Shown here piece after piece: positions 35,054 to 44,173 of a DNA stretch of 64,000 nucleotides. The stretch lies in NCBI GenBank assembly GCA_964438515.1, contig CAYTLK010000001.1:62001-126000 (forward strand). The letters run 5' to 3'. The notes beneath the pieces are model-generated. The model was not told the origin of the DNA. It saw nothing but the letters and a program-made list of their open reading frames with translations, and did not search any database. Made by a program: the position numbers and the translations under genes. This DNA comes from RGIG3701 sp964438515 (GTDB lineage Bacteria > Planctomycetota > Planctomycetia > Pirellulales > Thermoguttaceae). Position 1 is the first letter of the stretch. Every line of letters starts with the position of its first letter.

Positions 35054-35082
35054 CATTATGCACATTTCTTTCCGTTTGTCAA
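35054..35082 (-). promoter_or_regulatory. Promoter of the second Tat oxidoreductase
   Basis: Minus strand TTGACA (35082-35077), 17 bases, ATAATG (35059-35054). Confidence 0.6.
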
Positions 35083-35135
35083 GTGAAAAAGAAAAAAGTT
35101 TTCACGAAGATACAAAAAAAAACGCTCCTCGGTTC

Positions 35136-35163
35136 TTGACTTTTTTTATAATTGTTTTAAAAT
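35136..35163 (+). promoter_or_regulatory. Promoter of the GmhA-HAD gene
   Basis: TTGACT (35136-35141), 16 bases, TAAAAT (35158-35163). Confidence 0.6.
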
Positions 35164-35354
35164 CAAGGATATAAATCGAAAAAAACTCCATCTCCCTTTA
35201 ACCCCGATTCATTTTGAATTTCCGATTTTCCATCATTACGCTGGATTTTCCATCGTTACGTTTTCGCACGACGTTGCACGACGGAACGACCGCCATTGCG
35301 GTTCCAAAAGCGGAATTTTCAAATGAAATCAGCATTAATATAAGGACAAAAATT

Positions 35355-36314
35355 ATGGCTGGTAAATCTGACTCCTGTTCCTGCGGGTGCGCCTCAAGCG
35401 ATCCGAAAACGTACGCCCAGGAGGTGTGCGGCGCACTGATGCAAACCGATTTCGAGATGATGACGAAAATCGCCAAAGTCCTTCTTGCAACCAAGGAAAA
35501 TGGAAACATGATTTTCACCGCTGGAAACGGCGGAAGCGCCTCAACCGCCAGCCACATCATCAACGATTTGACCAAAGGATGCCGACTCGACGGACGTGAA
35601 GGTTTCCGAACAACCTGCTTAAACGATTCAAACGTTCTTGTGACGTGTTTGGCGAACGATTTCTGTTACGAAGACGTGTACAAAATATTGCTCAAAACGC
35701 TCGGAAATCCCGGCGACGTGCTGATTGTATACAGCGGAAGCGGGAATTCCCCCAACGTTGTGAAAGCCTGCATTCAAGCGCGTCAGATGGGAATCACCGT
35801 CATCGGTTTCGGCGGGCGGGACGGCGGTCAAATGAAAAACTGGTGCGATTTTTGTCTTCTTGCGCCGACTTTTTCGATGGAACAGCTTGAAGATCTGCAC
35901 GTCATTTACTTCCACTCGCTCGTCTGCACGCTCAAAAAGATGCTGGAAACGACTTGGGACGTTGAAATCGTGGATTTTCCGACTCCCGCACAGTCCCAAT
36001 CCATGTATCTCGCGGACGCTTCCGCTCTTTCGAAAGTTGCAGGATTCAGCGACTTTTTCGATTTGATTTGTGATACAGATATTAATGAGTGTGAAGAATC
36101 GGACGATAAATTCATCGTTTTCTGCCTTACAGAAGAGGAAGTTTCGGAAGCCAAAAACGCAGGCGGGTACGTCGTAGGGGTTGCTGAAGACCGTAAAATC
36201 GAGAATAAAATCAATGCGAAAAAACGCGTAAAATTACTTGAAGCTGGCGCGGACTGCATCATCCCGAATTTCACAAATGCGCAGCGTCTTGTAAAATTCC
36301 TCATGCGGCGCTGA
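35355..36314 (+). CDS. Phosphoheptose isomerase-like SIS protein fused to a partial HAD-like domain
   Basis: 319 residues. After a short Cys-rich start (DSCSCGCASSD) comes a GmhA-type SIS domain: FTAGNGGSASTASHIINDLTKG, LANDFCYEDVY and LIVYSGSGNSPNVVKAC, as in sedoheptulose 7-phosphate isomerases that begin heptose synthesis for LPS. The C-terminal 100 residues (from about 217) read like the second half of a HAD phosphatase: GFSDFFDLICDTDINECEES, AGGYVVGVAED and LLEAGADCIIPNFTNAQRL; the catalytic DxD loop of HADs is not seen. Start at 35355 has AAGGAC upstream. No GmhB or HldE gene adjoins, so the role is open. Confidence 0.8.
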   Translation: MAGKSDSCSCGCASSDPKTYAQEVCGALMQTDFEMMTKIAKVLLATKENGNMIFTAGNGGSASTASHIINDLTKGCRLDGREGFRTTCLNDSNVLVTCLANDFCYEDVYKILLKTLGNPGDVLIVYSGSGNSPNVVKACIQARQMGITVIGFGGRDGGQMKNWCDFCLLAPTFSMEQLEDLHVIYFHSLVCTLKKMLETTWDVEIVDFPTPAQSQSMYLADASALSKVAGFSDFFDLICDTDINECEESDDKFIVFCLTEEEVSEAKNAGGYVVGVAEDRKIENKINAKKRVKLLEAGADCIIPNFTNAQRLVKFLMRR

Positions 36315-36619
36315 GTCGCAATTTGTTTTGAAAAAACCTTGGGAGAAATCAAAAATAATTCAGAATGAACTCAGAAAAAATTCGGAAAAGTTGAAATTTT
36401 CGTGTTTTTTTTGTGAAATCGTTCCAAAACGCCTTTTTTCGAGCAACGTTTATTGAATATTTCGAGTTTTTTCCCCACCCGTCCTTGTTATTTTTCGCAA
36501 GTTGGGTAAACTTATATTAAATGTAATGAAGTTTCATGCTTTTCGAACCATCATGAAATTTCATTCCGATTAGAAAAATTTACAAATTCACAGATTTGAA
36601 ATTAGTACAGGAGTTTACT
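36315..36619 (+). promoter_or_regulatory. aspS leader with an inverted repeat
   Basis: A 305-base gap without a gene. Near the aspS start ATGAAGTTTCATG (36526-36538) pairs with CATGAAATTTCAT (36552-36564), 12 of 13 positions, one as G-T. It could be an operator or leader hairpin. No T-box features (such as a specifier loop or TGGNACC) are seen. Confidence 0.45.
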
Positions 36620-38428
36620 GTGTACAGAACGCATACTTGCGGCGAGCTTCGGAAAGAAAATGCCGGGCAAATTGTAACTCTTTGCGGGTGGCTGGACCAT
36701 CAGCGCGACCAAGGCGGACTATCGTTCATTTGGCTGCGTGACCGTTACGGAATCACCCAGATTACGTTTTCGCCAGAGGCTGGAAATTCGCCGGAAGAAG
36801 CAGTGGAATTGCTGAAAAAAGCGCGTACAATGCGTCAGGAATACGTTCTTCAAGTGACGGGTGAAGTACTTCAGAGACCCGAAGGCGGCGAAAACAGGGC
36901 GCTCGCAACGGGGGAAATTGAAATTCGTCCGACTGAACTGGTTCTTTTGAACAAGAGCGATGTTCCGCCCGTTCAGCCGGGAATTCCCGATCTTCCGAGT
37001 GAAGATGTGCGTTTGCAGTACCGCTACCTCGATTTACGTCGGCCCGACATGCAGAAAGCGCTGTCGCTGCGTCATCGGATGGTGAAAATCATGCGCGATT
37101 ATACGGACGAGCAGGGCTTTTTGGAGGTCGAAACCCCCATTTTGGGACTCAGCACACCGGAAGGCGCTCGCGACTATCTCGTTCCCAGCCGAATTCAGGC
37201 GGGAAAGTTTTACGCTCTCCCCCAATCCCCCCAGCTTTACAAACAATTGCTGATGATTGCGGGTTTCGACCGTTACGTACAAGTAGCGCGTTGTTTCCGT
37301 GACGAGGACCTTCGGGCCGACCGTCAGCCTGAATTTACGCAGATCGATATGGAAATGTCGTTCGTTCGAATGGACGATGTGATGGGGATGATGGAAGGTC
37401 TTATTGCGCGTCTCGCCAAAGAAATTCTCGGAATGGACCTTCAGCTTCCGCTTCCTCGCATGAGTTACGCTGAATCGATGGAACGTTTCGGTCACGACGC
37501 GCCGGACCTCCGTTACGGAATGGAAATTGTGGATTTGACGGACCTTGCGAAAGAATGCGATTTCAGCGTTTTTCGTTCCACGGCCGATGCGGGAAACCGA
37601 GTGCGTGCCATCGTCGCAAAAGGAGCCGCCGACCAATACTCACGGAAAACCATCGACGAACTCACAAGCTGGGCGAAAGAAAATTTCGGCGTCAAAGGTC
37701 TTGCATTCTTCAAAGCTGTGGATGGAACGCTTCAGGCTCCCATTGCGAAATTCTTTGACGCTTCGATGCTTGCGCGTTTCCAGGAACGTCTCGGAATGGA
37801 AAACGGCGACCTGGCGTTCATCATCGCCGACACATTTGCGACCAGCTGCCGCGCGCTCAACGGTTTGCGCCGCCGGCTTGCGAAAGAATTGAAACTTTAC
37901 GACCCGAAATCGTTCAGTTTCTCGTGGATTGTGGATTTTCCGATGCTTGAATGGGACGACGAAGAGAATCGCTGGGTGGCGGTTCACCATCCGTTCACTG
38001 CGCCGCTTCCTGTGGATGAACCTCTGCTGGATTCCGACCCGGGTGCGTGCCGCGCGGCGGCTTACGACATTATTATTAATGGTTTCGAAGCGGGCGGCGG
38101 ATCCATTCGTATTCACGACAATGCGCTGCAGCAAAAGATTTTCTCTCTGTTGGGAATCGACGAAGCAACCGCGAAAGAACGTTTCGGATTTCTGCTCGAC
38201 GCACTGCGTTTCGGCGCTCCGCCTCATGGAGGAATTGCGCTGGGACTGGACCGCCTCACGATGATTTTTGCCGGACTCGACAGTATTCGTGACGTTATTG
38301 CGTTCCCGAAAACCGCACGTGCAACGGATTTGATGACCGGCGCGCCCGATTTCGTCGAGGAAAAACAGATGAAAGAGCTTTCCATTAAAGTGGATAAACC
38401 AGCGAAAGCTGCTAAAGAGAGTAATTAG
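36620..38428 (+). CDS. aspS: Aspartyl-tRNA synthetase
   Basis: 602 residues, class II synthetase charging tRNA-Asp (possibly also tRNA-Asn if non-discriminating). N-terminal OB domain (VTLCGWLDHQRDQGGLSFIWLRDRYG), motif 2 ARCFRDEDLRADRQPEFTQID, the bacterial GAD insertion domain (near FFDASMLARFQ), and motif 3 GGIALGLDRLTMIFAG. I start at the GTG at 36620 (VYRTHTCGELR), with ACAGGAG six bases upstream. An in-frame TTG eight codons earlier has no site. Full length for bacterial AspRS. Next gene, mqnA, follows closely. Confidence 0.96.
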   Translation: MYRTHTCGELRKENAGQIVTLCGWLDHQRDQGGLSFIWLRDRYGITQITFSPEAGNSPEEAVELLKKARTMRQEYVLQVTGEVLQRPEGGENRALATGEIEIRPTELVLLNKSDVPPVQPGIPDLPSEDVRLQYRYLDLRRPDMQKALSLRHRMVKIMRDYTDEQGFLEVETPILGLSTPEGARDYLVPSRIQAGKFYALPQSPQLYKQLLMIAGFDRYVQVARCFRDEDLRADRQPEFTQIDMEMSFVRMDDVMGMMEGLIARLAKEILGMDLQLPLPRMSYAESMERFGHDAPDLRYGMEIVDLTDLAKECDFSVFRSTADAGNRVRAIVAKGAADQYSRKTIDELTSWAKENFGVKGLAFFKAVDGTLQAPIAKFFDASMLARFQERLGMENGDLAFIIADTFATSCRALNGLRRRLAKELKLYDPKSFSFSWIVDFPMLEWDDEENRWVAVHHPFTAPLPVDEPLLDSDPGACRAAAYDIIINGFEAGGGSIRIHDNALQQKIFSLLGIDEATAKERFGFLLDALRFGAPPHGGIALGLDRLTMIFAGLDSIRDVIAFPKTARATDLMTGAPDFVEEKQMKELSIKVDKPAKAAKESN

Positions 38429-38553
38429 TATTGATTAGGAAAAAGAAACGAGGAATTTTCAAAAAGGTTCCTCTTTCTTTTTTCCAAAGTTTGCGCTGTT
38501 TTCGCAACGGCGCAATCAAGGTGAAGCGGAAAGTCCTTTTTTTACGTAACGTT

Positions 38554-39555
38554 ATGAGCAATCATTCTTCCCCCGAATTCAATGTATCCACACCGTTGGA
38601 CGTTTCAGACGCTCCTGAGAATCTGAAATTTGAACCCGCAGCGTTCCGGATTGGAACCGTTCAGTTCCTGAATGCCGTCCCGCTGACGTGGAAACTTGAG
38701 GAAATCGCAAAACGATACAACGCCGAATTGGAAATTGAGACGGGAACTCCCGCGCATTTGGCGGACGGACTTGTACAGGGAAAGTACGATGCGGCTTTGA
38801 TTCCTGTAGCGGAAGCGGTGATTCATCCCGCACTGGCGCAGGTTTCGGACGTCTGCATTGCGAGTGAAGGAACCGTTTCAAGCATCGAATTCATTACGTT
38901 TCATCCTTTCGATGAAATTCATCGAATCGGGTTGGACCCCGCGTCGCGTACGAGCAACGCGCTCTTGCAGGTTTGTATGAAAGAACGTTTCAAAACCGAA
39001 TTTGAATATGAACCGTTCTGCGTCGGAACCGCGATGGGACTTCCGGAAGCCGAGACCGAAAATTTGGATTTTTCCCAGGAAGAAAATTGCGAAAAGCTCG
39101 TTCAGGCCGCTGCGGAACACAATATTGATGCCGTCCTTTTAATCGGCGACAAAGCGCTTTCCGTCCCCAACCGTGCAAGTTGTTTTTCGTGCATTTACGA
39201 TCTCGGTCAGGTTTGGACCCAGTGGATCGGTTTGCCGTTCGTGTACGCCAGTTGGTTTGCGCGTCCGAACATCGAAACGGAACGTCTTTCCATCATTTTT
39301 AACGAGTCCCGCCGAGCCAGTCAGGTCGAAATGGATATTTTGACGATTCATGAAGCAATGAAGCGTCATCTGTCAATCGAAAACTGCCACGATTATCTAA
39401 CCCGCAAAATTCGTTATCGTCTTGGGGGTCGAGAGCGGCGCGGTGCGGAAGTTTTTTGCAAAATGATGCAGAAATACGGTCTTGCGCCGCTCGGAATGGA
39501 TCTCGAATTCGAGGCGAATCGCAAACGTTTTGGAGTTTCTGAGCCGCTTGAATAG
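38554..39555 (+). CDS. mqnA: Chorismate dehydratase MqnA (futalosine pathway)
   Basis: 333 residues of the MqnA/MqnD periplasmic-binding-like fold: FRIGTVQFLNAVPLTW at the N-terminus, KYDAALIPVAEAV, GTVSSIEFIT (SSVx-type substrate segment), LDPASRTSNALLQV, DAVLLIGDKAL and WIGLPFVYASWFAR. It converts chorismate to 3-[(1-carboxyvinyl)oxy]benzoate, the first step of the futalosine route to menaquinone. No other mqn genes are nearby. The start at 38554 is the first ATG; the frame extends upstream to a TTG at 38431, and no clear ribosome site is seen, so the N-terminus is uncertain. Confidence 0.9.
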   Translation: MSNHSSPEFNVSTPLDVSDAPENLKFEPAAFRIGTVQFLNAVPLTWKLEEIAKRYNAELEIETGTPAHLADGLVQGKYDAALIPVAEAVIHPALAQVSDVCIASEGTVSSIEFITFHPFDEIHRIGLDPASRTSNALLQVCMKERFKTEFEYEPFCVGTAMGLPEAETENLDFSQEENCEKLVQAAAEHNIDAVLLIGDKALSVPNRASCFSCIYDLGQVWTQWIGLPFVYASWFARPNIETERLSIIFNESRRASQVEMDILTIHEAMKRHLSIENCHDYLTRKIRYRLGGRERRGAEVFCKMMQKYGLAPLGMDLEFEANRKRFGVSEPLE

Positions 39556-39725
39556 AAACTCAGACGTTCAATTTTCGTACAAAATCCATTTATTCACGAC
39601 GAACTCCCTTTCACACCCTCACCTGCTTTCACAACCCGCCTACTTTTACTCACGCACGCATTTTCACACGCTCACCTATTTCAACCATCCTTCCCATTCC
39701 ACCCACCCATCCAACCCATCCCACC
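39556..39725 (+). promoter_or_regulatory. C-rich, G-poor stretch, candidate Rho utilisation region
   Basis: About 150 bases after the mqnA stop are dominated by C, A and T with very few G, with repeated CCCACC/CCATCC units. C-over-G bias in an unstructured RNA is the known signature of rut sites, so this may end the aspS-mqnA transcript by Rho; no intrinsic hairpin is visible here. Confidence 0.4.
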
Positions 39726-39753
39726 CATTCAATCTCACCCGTCTGGAGAAAAA

Positions 39754-42219
39754 ATGACCTTGAATCCTCCTGCTGTTTTTTGTTCGATTTTAAGTTCGAT
39801 CTTCAGTTCGATTTTATTTTCGTTCATTTTTCTAACTCCGAACATTTTTGCGGAAAATCTGCTGCGCGACGGGGCGTTGAACTCCCTTGAAGAGGCGGAT
39901 TCGCCGTGGAACCTCATCGGAAATCATGAGTCCGCACACCGCGAAACGGAAGGTGAAAACCACTTTTTACACGTCGAAACCTCTCAGGCGGGAATGTTTG
40001 GGGTCGTGCAGACGATCGTCTTTGAAAAACCTATTTCCGTACCGCTTCGTTTTGGCGGAAAAGCGCGCGTTCACGGAAATGTCGCTTCTTCGGCAGATGG
40101 AAAGAGTCCGGATTTTGACGTTTATATCGACGCTTTTTATGAAGACGGTCAGCCGCTTTGGGGTGTAAAAGCGCTTTTTTCTCCTCAAGAAACCGGCTGG
40201 CAAAAGGCGGAAGGCGTCATTTGGCCCCAAAAACCGATTCAAAAAATACAGGTTTTCGTTCTTTTTCGCGATTACACAGGCTGCGCGGACTTTGACGACA
40301 TTTATTTAGAGGAACTCCCATTCACGCTCGAAAATCTTCGGGCCGTCGGAGGGCTTACGGGAAACGGAAGCGTTGCACTTTCAGGACGTTTGGGCTGGAA
40401 AAAAGAATTTCTTCCGCCGAATTTCACCTGTATTTGCGAAATGAAGAACGAAAATTCCACAGCGGAATCGCCCGTCTGGACGCCCATTCCACTCGAATTT
40501 CAGCCGGACGGCGTCTCTTTTTTCGCCTCTTTTCGTCCTTGCGAGACGCCCGGCATAAAAACTTTTCGTTTTACCGTCTCGGATGGAGAAAAAATTATAC
40601 TTCAGCAAACGCTTCCGTGCGACACAACCGCTCGCAACCCGCAATTCGAATCCGGGAAATTTTCCCTCTGGTTGGAATCCTCGATGAAACGGATTTATTT
40701 CACGTCGCTTCCAGACGAGAATTTCCCCGCCCGCCCCTCCATCTCGCTCGACGCCGCACAAAATGAGGCCGAAAGTTTCCAGATTGCGGCACTTTCCGAC
40801 CATGAAATATCGGACGTTATTCTTACATTCTCCGACTTGATTTCGGAATGCGATTCAAAAACATCCATTTCGGCCAAAAATCTCGATTGGAAACAGGTGG
40901 GTTTCATTTCCACTCCGAAAATTCACGAACATCCAGAAGAACCAAATGGGTGTACTGCTTGGTTTCCCGACCTGCTTCTTCCTCGTGAAACGGGTTTCAT
41001 CCCTGCAAATCGAACCGTCTCTTTTTGGGTGACGATTTCGGTTCCGTCCGACGCGTCTGCTGGAACGTACACGGGAAAAATCGGAGTTCGTTCCAAAACG
41101 GATTCAAACGTAAACGTCGAAATTCCCGTTCGCGTCCAAGTTTGGCCCGTGAGGATTCCCGCTGAAAATCATTTGGGAAACGCGTTTGCACTCATGGATG
41201 GATTTCTCGAAAAAGCATACGGTCCCCAGGCGGACATCGCGGAGCTTCGAAAAACGTACGATTCTTTTATGGTTCAGTATCGGTTGATGCCGGAAGGGGA
41301 TATTTCTCGTACAGAAATGCCGTCGCTCGAACGTCTGAAGGAATGGAAAGATCGCGGTTTAGGATACTTCAATATTCTGAATATGGTTCCGTCGCGCGGA
41401 ACGAATGCGTGGCGCTGTAACGCCTCCCTCGATTTTTACACCCCTGAAAATCGAGAAAAAATAAGGGAAGAATTGCGTCCGTACATTGCAAAACTTCGGG
41501 AGGCGGGCCTCGTTTCTCACGCATATATTTATACGTTTGATGAAAGCAGAAAAGAATTTCATCCCGCAATGACCGACTTTTTCGGGATGGTAAAAGAAGA
41601 ATTTCCGGAAGTCGCCACCTTTACAACCGCTTACATCGGCGTCGATACGGAAAAAATGAAAGAACTGAACGTCGACTGGTGCTGTCCGCTCACCTCCGTT
41701 TACAATCGAGAAAAAGCGGAAGAGTGTCGGAAAAATGGTCAAAAAATTTGGTCGTACATCTGTTGCGGCCCCAATTTTCCATACGCAAACATTATGTGTC
41801 GTTTTCCGCTCATCGAAGGACGCGTCCTCGGCTGGCAGTCCTTTGAACAAAACTATGACGGGCTTTTATACTGGGGCGTCAACATCTGGAGCGACCGTAC
41901 AAACACCCCAATTAACCCAAACTCCGCGATTTGTTTTGACTGGAATACCGGCTGGAAGCTGGGAGAGACTTGGATTTACGGCGACGGACGCCTCCTCTAC
42001 CCCTGCGCGGACGGCTCGCCCATTGGAAGTACGCGTCTCGCGAATCTCCGTGACGGTTTTGAGGAATACGAGCTTTTACGGCTTCTGGCTCTGAAAAATC
42101 CGAAACTTGCGGAAGAAATTTGTAAGGAAGTGAGTGCGTCACCCATCCAGTTTACGCGAGACCCGAACGTCATTCAGGCTCAAAAACGCCGCGTACTCGA
42201 AGCAATTTCCGTGCAATAA
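39754..42219 (+). CDS. Secreted GH123/DUF4091-like glycosidase, 821 residues
   Basis: Signal sequence LSSIFSSILFSFIFLTPNIFA. Residues 40-190 are a carbohydrate-binding-type beta-sandwich. The catalytic part includes IYTFDESRKEF with the adjacent Asp596-Glu597 pair as in GH123 beta-N-acetylgalactosaminidases, and the DUF4091 end is GDGRLLYPCADGSPIG then LANLRDGFEEYELLR. GH123 uses substrate-assisted catalysis through the Asp-Glu pair. Exact substrate is inferred. RBS CTGGAG before the ATG. The gene sits after mqnA without an obvious promoter, and its leader is the G-poor region. Confidence 0.8.
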   Translation: MTLNPPAVFCSILSSIFSSILFSFIFLTPNIFAENLLRDGALNSLEEADSPWNLIGNHESAHRETEGENHFLHVETSQAGMFGVVQTIVFEKPISVPLRFGGKARVHGNVASSADGKSPDFDVYIDAFYEDGQPLWGVKALFSPQETGWQKAEGVIWPQKPIQKIQVFVLFRDYTGCADFDDIYLEELPFTLENLRAVGGLTGNGSVALSGRLGWKKEFLPPNFTCICEMKNENSTAESPVWTPIPLEFQPDGVSFFASFRPCETPGIKTFRFTVSDGEKIILQQTLPCDTTARNPQFESGKFSLWLESSMKRIYFTSLPDENFPARPSISLDAAQNEAESFQIAALSDHEISDVILTFSDLISECDSKTSISAKNLDWKQVGFISTPKIHEHPEEPNGCTAWFPDLLLPRETGFIPANRTVSFWVTISVPSDASAGTYTGKIGVRSKTDSNVNVEIPVRVQVWPVRIPAENHLGNAFALMDGFLEKAYGPQADIAELRKTYDSFMVQYRLMPEGDISRTEMPSLERLKEWKDRGLGYFNILNMVPSRGTNAWRCNASLDFYTPENREKIREELRPYIAKLREAGLVSHAYIYTFDESRKEFHPAMTDFFGMVKEEFPEVATFTTAYIGVDTEKMKELNVDWCCPLTSVYNREKAEECRKNGQKIWSYICCGPNFPYANIMCRFPLIEGRVLGWQSFEQNYDGLLYWGVNIWSDRTNTPINPNSAICFDWNTGWKLGETWIYGDGRLLYPCADGSPIGSTRLANLRDGFEEYELLRLLALKNPKLAEEICKEVSASPIQFTRDPNVIQAQKRRVLEAISVQ

Positions 42220-42283
42220 TCGTTTAATACAATGGGAATTTCCAACTTTATAATTATTGTTTCAAAATCATAGGAGTTTAACG

Positions 42284-43150
42284 ATGAGACGGAATAAAGT
42301 TTTATGTATTTTGTTTTTAGCCGCTTTTTTCGGACTTCCGCTTTCGACTTCGGCGGCGCAGGATTCGACGTCGACACCGACGCAGACGCAGAGGACGCTC
42401 GTCGCGCGCGTCGTGGGTCATCGCGGTCATTCGTCAATTCAGCCGGAAAACACGATTCCGTCTGTTTTGCAATGCATCGAAACTGGTGCAAACGGCTGCG
42501 AATGCGACCTGCAGTGGACCAAAGACGGAAAAATCGTTCTTTTTCACGATGCTCGTACGGATTCTAAGGTCCGCGATGCAGAAGGGCGGCCCGTCAAAGG
42601 TGAAATCGTGGATTTTACGCTGGAAGAACTGCGTTCGTTCGACGTTGGAATCTGGAAGGGAGAAAAATTTCGCGGTACGAAAATCGCCACACTGGATGAA
42701 TATCTGGACGCATTCAAAGATTCTTCCTGCATTCCCGTCATCGAATTGAAGAAATCGGGGCTTGAAGAAGCGGCTGCGGCGGCGGTGAAGGCTCGCGGAC
42801 TTGAAAAACGATGCATTTTTATCTCCGGTTCAAGAAAAATCAAAGAATTATGTCCGGAAATCACAACGGCGATTCTGATGGGAACTTGCGACAATGTACC
42901 GGATGAAGAGCTGGCCGACTACATTGAAAACGCCGTCAAAGCAGGAAACACCAACATGGTGGATATTGAACACTCCCGAATGACGCCGGAACTCGCAAAA
43001 GAATTGAAAAAAAGAGGAATTTTCATCATGGTTTGGACTGTAAAACACGACCCGCAGAGACTTCAGGAACTCTATAAAATGGGGGTCGACAGCATTACAA
43101 CCGACTATCCCGACGAAGCGCTGAGTGCAGTAAAAGAAGCGGCACAATAA
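42284..43150 (+). CDS. Exported glycerophosphodiester phosphodiesterase
   Basis: 288 residues; signal peptide RRNKVLCILFLAAFFGLPLSTSAA. The GDPD catalytic motifs are VVGHRGHSSIQPENT (HR and ENT), ECDLQWTKDG (E-x-D metal ligands) and VLFHDARTD (general acid/base HD). It hydrolyses glycerophosphodiesters to alcohols and glycerol 3-phosphate outside the cytoplasm. The late MVWTVKHDPQRLQEL and SITTDYPD are also typical. Start at 42284 set by ATAGGAG. A terminator follows. Confidence 0.93.
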   Translation: MRRNKVLCILFLAAFFGLPLSTSAAQDSTSTPTQTQRTLVARVVGHRGHSSIQPENTIPSVLQCIETGANGCECDLQWTKDGKIVLFHDARTDSKVRDAEGRPVKGEIVDFTLEELRSFDVGIWKGEKFRGTKIATLDEYLDAFKDSSCIPVIELKKSGLEEAAAAAVKARGLEKRCIFISGSRKIKELCPEITTAILMGTCDNVPDEELADYIENAVKAGNTNMVDIEHSRMTPELAKELKKRGIFIMVWTVKHDPQRLQELYKMGVDSITTDYPDEALSAVKEAAQ

Positions 43151-43175
43151 AAAATAGAATCTGTGCAAAAATCAA

Positions 43176-43203
43176 GGGAGGCGCTTTCTGCCTCCCCGTT
43201 TTT
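43176..43203 (+). terminator. Terminator after the GDPD gene
   Basis: GGGAGGC (43176-43182) pairs with GCCTCCC (43190-43196), followed by CGTTTTTC. The convergent gene at 43221 ends close by. Confidence 0.75.
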
Positions 43204-43220
43204 CAATTAGTACCTCAAAA

Positions 43221-43835
43221 TCACTGAACGTGTGCGGGGGCGGGAAGTTCCTGAACGCTTTTTCCCGTTGCATCAATCATTTCGTAACCCATCAGCTGCT
43301 GATTTTCATCGTAAACCGCAACTTTCTGATAGCCGTCCGGATTGACCGCGATGGTTCCAGACTGCGGAATCTGCGGAATCGGCGCAGACGTTTGCGTTTG
43401 AACCGTGTCGGAAACAGGAAGCGCCGTCGCAACTTCATTCGGAGCCGAGGTTGAAGCCGTGCGGTACGATCGCTGTGCGTAATTCCCGCGATTTTGCGTC
43501 GCCGAAGCGGTTGGAACCGGAGTCAGATTCTGCGCTGGAGTCGGCTGAGGCTGAACCGACGATGGAGCCGCTTGGGAGGGAACCGTCTGCTGCATCTGCG
43601 GATTCTGACCTGGAATCGGCTGGCCGTTCTCGTCGAGTACGACGCCGTCCTGCGGAGCGTTGTACGTTTGATTGAATGCCGTCCCACAGCGAAAACGTGC
43701 AAGATTGGAACATCGGCCGTCTGCGTAAACCGGCCCGCAGTAATCGTAAGGGGCGCAGCAAAGGCTGCAACCGCTCGAAATCACTGTGAAAAGTCCTATA
43801 CACGCCAAAAAACACATCGAAACCGTCTTTGTCAT
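43221..43835 (-). CDS. Pro/Gln-rich exported protein, possible lipoprotein
   Basis: 204 residues. N-terminal signal CFLACIGLFTVISSGCSLCCA; the Cys after SSG could be lipidated, though the lipobox is not canonical. A Cys-rich segment (CCAPYDYCGPVYADGRC) is followed by a low-complexity Gln/Pro/Ser/Thr linker (TVPSQAAPSSVQPQPTPAQ) and a short conserved-looking end (VAVYDENQQLMGYEMIDATG). No enzymatic domain is recognised. The ATG at 43835 lies 8 bases after GGGAG; an in-frame GTG is 6 codons upstream. Confidence 0.6.
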   Translation of the reverse strand: MTKTVSMCFLACIGLFTVISSGCSLCCAPYDYCGPVYADGRCSNLARFRCGTAFNQTYNAPQDGVVLDENGQPIPGQNPQMQQTVPSQAAPSSVQPQPTPAQNLTPVPTASATQNRGNYAQRSYRTASTSAPNEVATALPVSDTVQTQTSAPIPQIPQSGTIAVNPDGYQKVAVYDENQQLMGYEMIDATGKSVQELPAPAHVQ

Positions 43836-44173
43836 TTTGATGACTCCCTTCACACACGTCCTTTTTGTGATTGTAACTCAATCCGGAATCCCGTCTGAGT
43901 TTCTCTGAAATAAATTATCGGTCTTACAATCGTTAAAATCCAGAAATTTTCTACAAAAGTTAAAAATTTTTTAATCATAAAATTCATTACACTTTACCTA
44001 TTCTACTTATTCTACAGATTTTATGTTCACTGTTGGAGATGCGGCGTTTTTCGAGAAAAGATTTTCTCGAAATCTGGAATGGAAAACGAGAAAAAAGACT
44101 GGGGGCCTTGTATCCATTTCGAATCTGTGTTACAATAGTAGATGTTTTTAGAAATCGAATATGGGAATCCATT
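43836..44173. other. AT-rich divergent intergenic region
   Basis: A 338-base stretch upstream of both the Pro/Gln-rich protein and the ThuA gene. The plus-strand promoter at 44108-44136 lies in it; nothing else was recognised. Confidence 0.55.
44108..44136 (+). promoter_or_regulatory. Promoter of the ThuA-like gene
   Basis: TTGTAT (44108-44113), 17 bases, TACAAT (44131-44136). Transcription would begin near 44143, which rules out in-frame starts before that and supports the ATG at 44174. Confidence 0.65.

Larger units (their letters stand above)
34929..35354. other. Divergent intergenic region with two promoters
   Basis: A 426-base AT-rich stretch. It holds the oxidoreductase promoter at 35054-35082 (minus) and the GmhA-HAD promoter at 35136-35163 (plus). 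The plus-strand leader would be about 190 nt. An in-frame TTG at 35214 extends the following gene but has no ribosome site. No other gene is seen. Confidence 0.6.
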
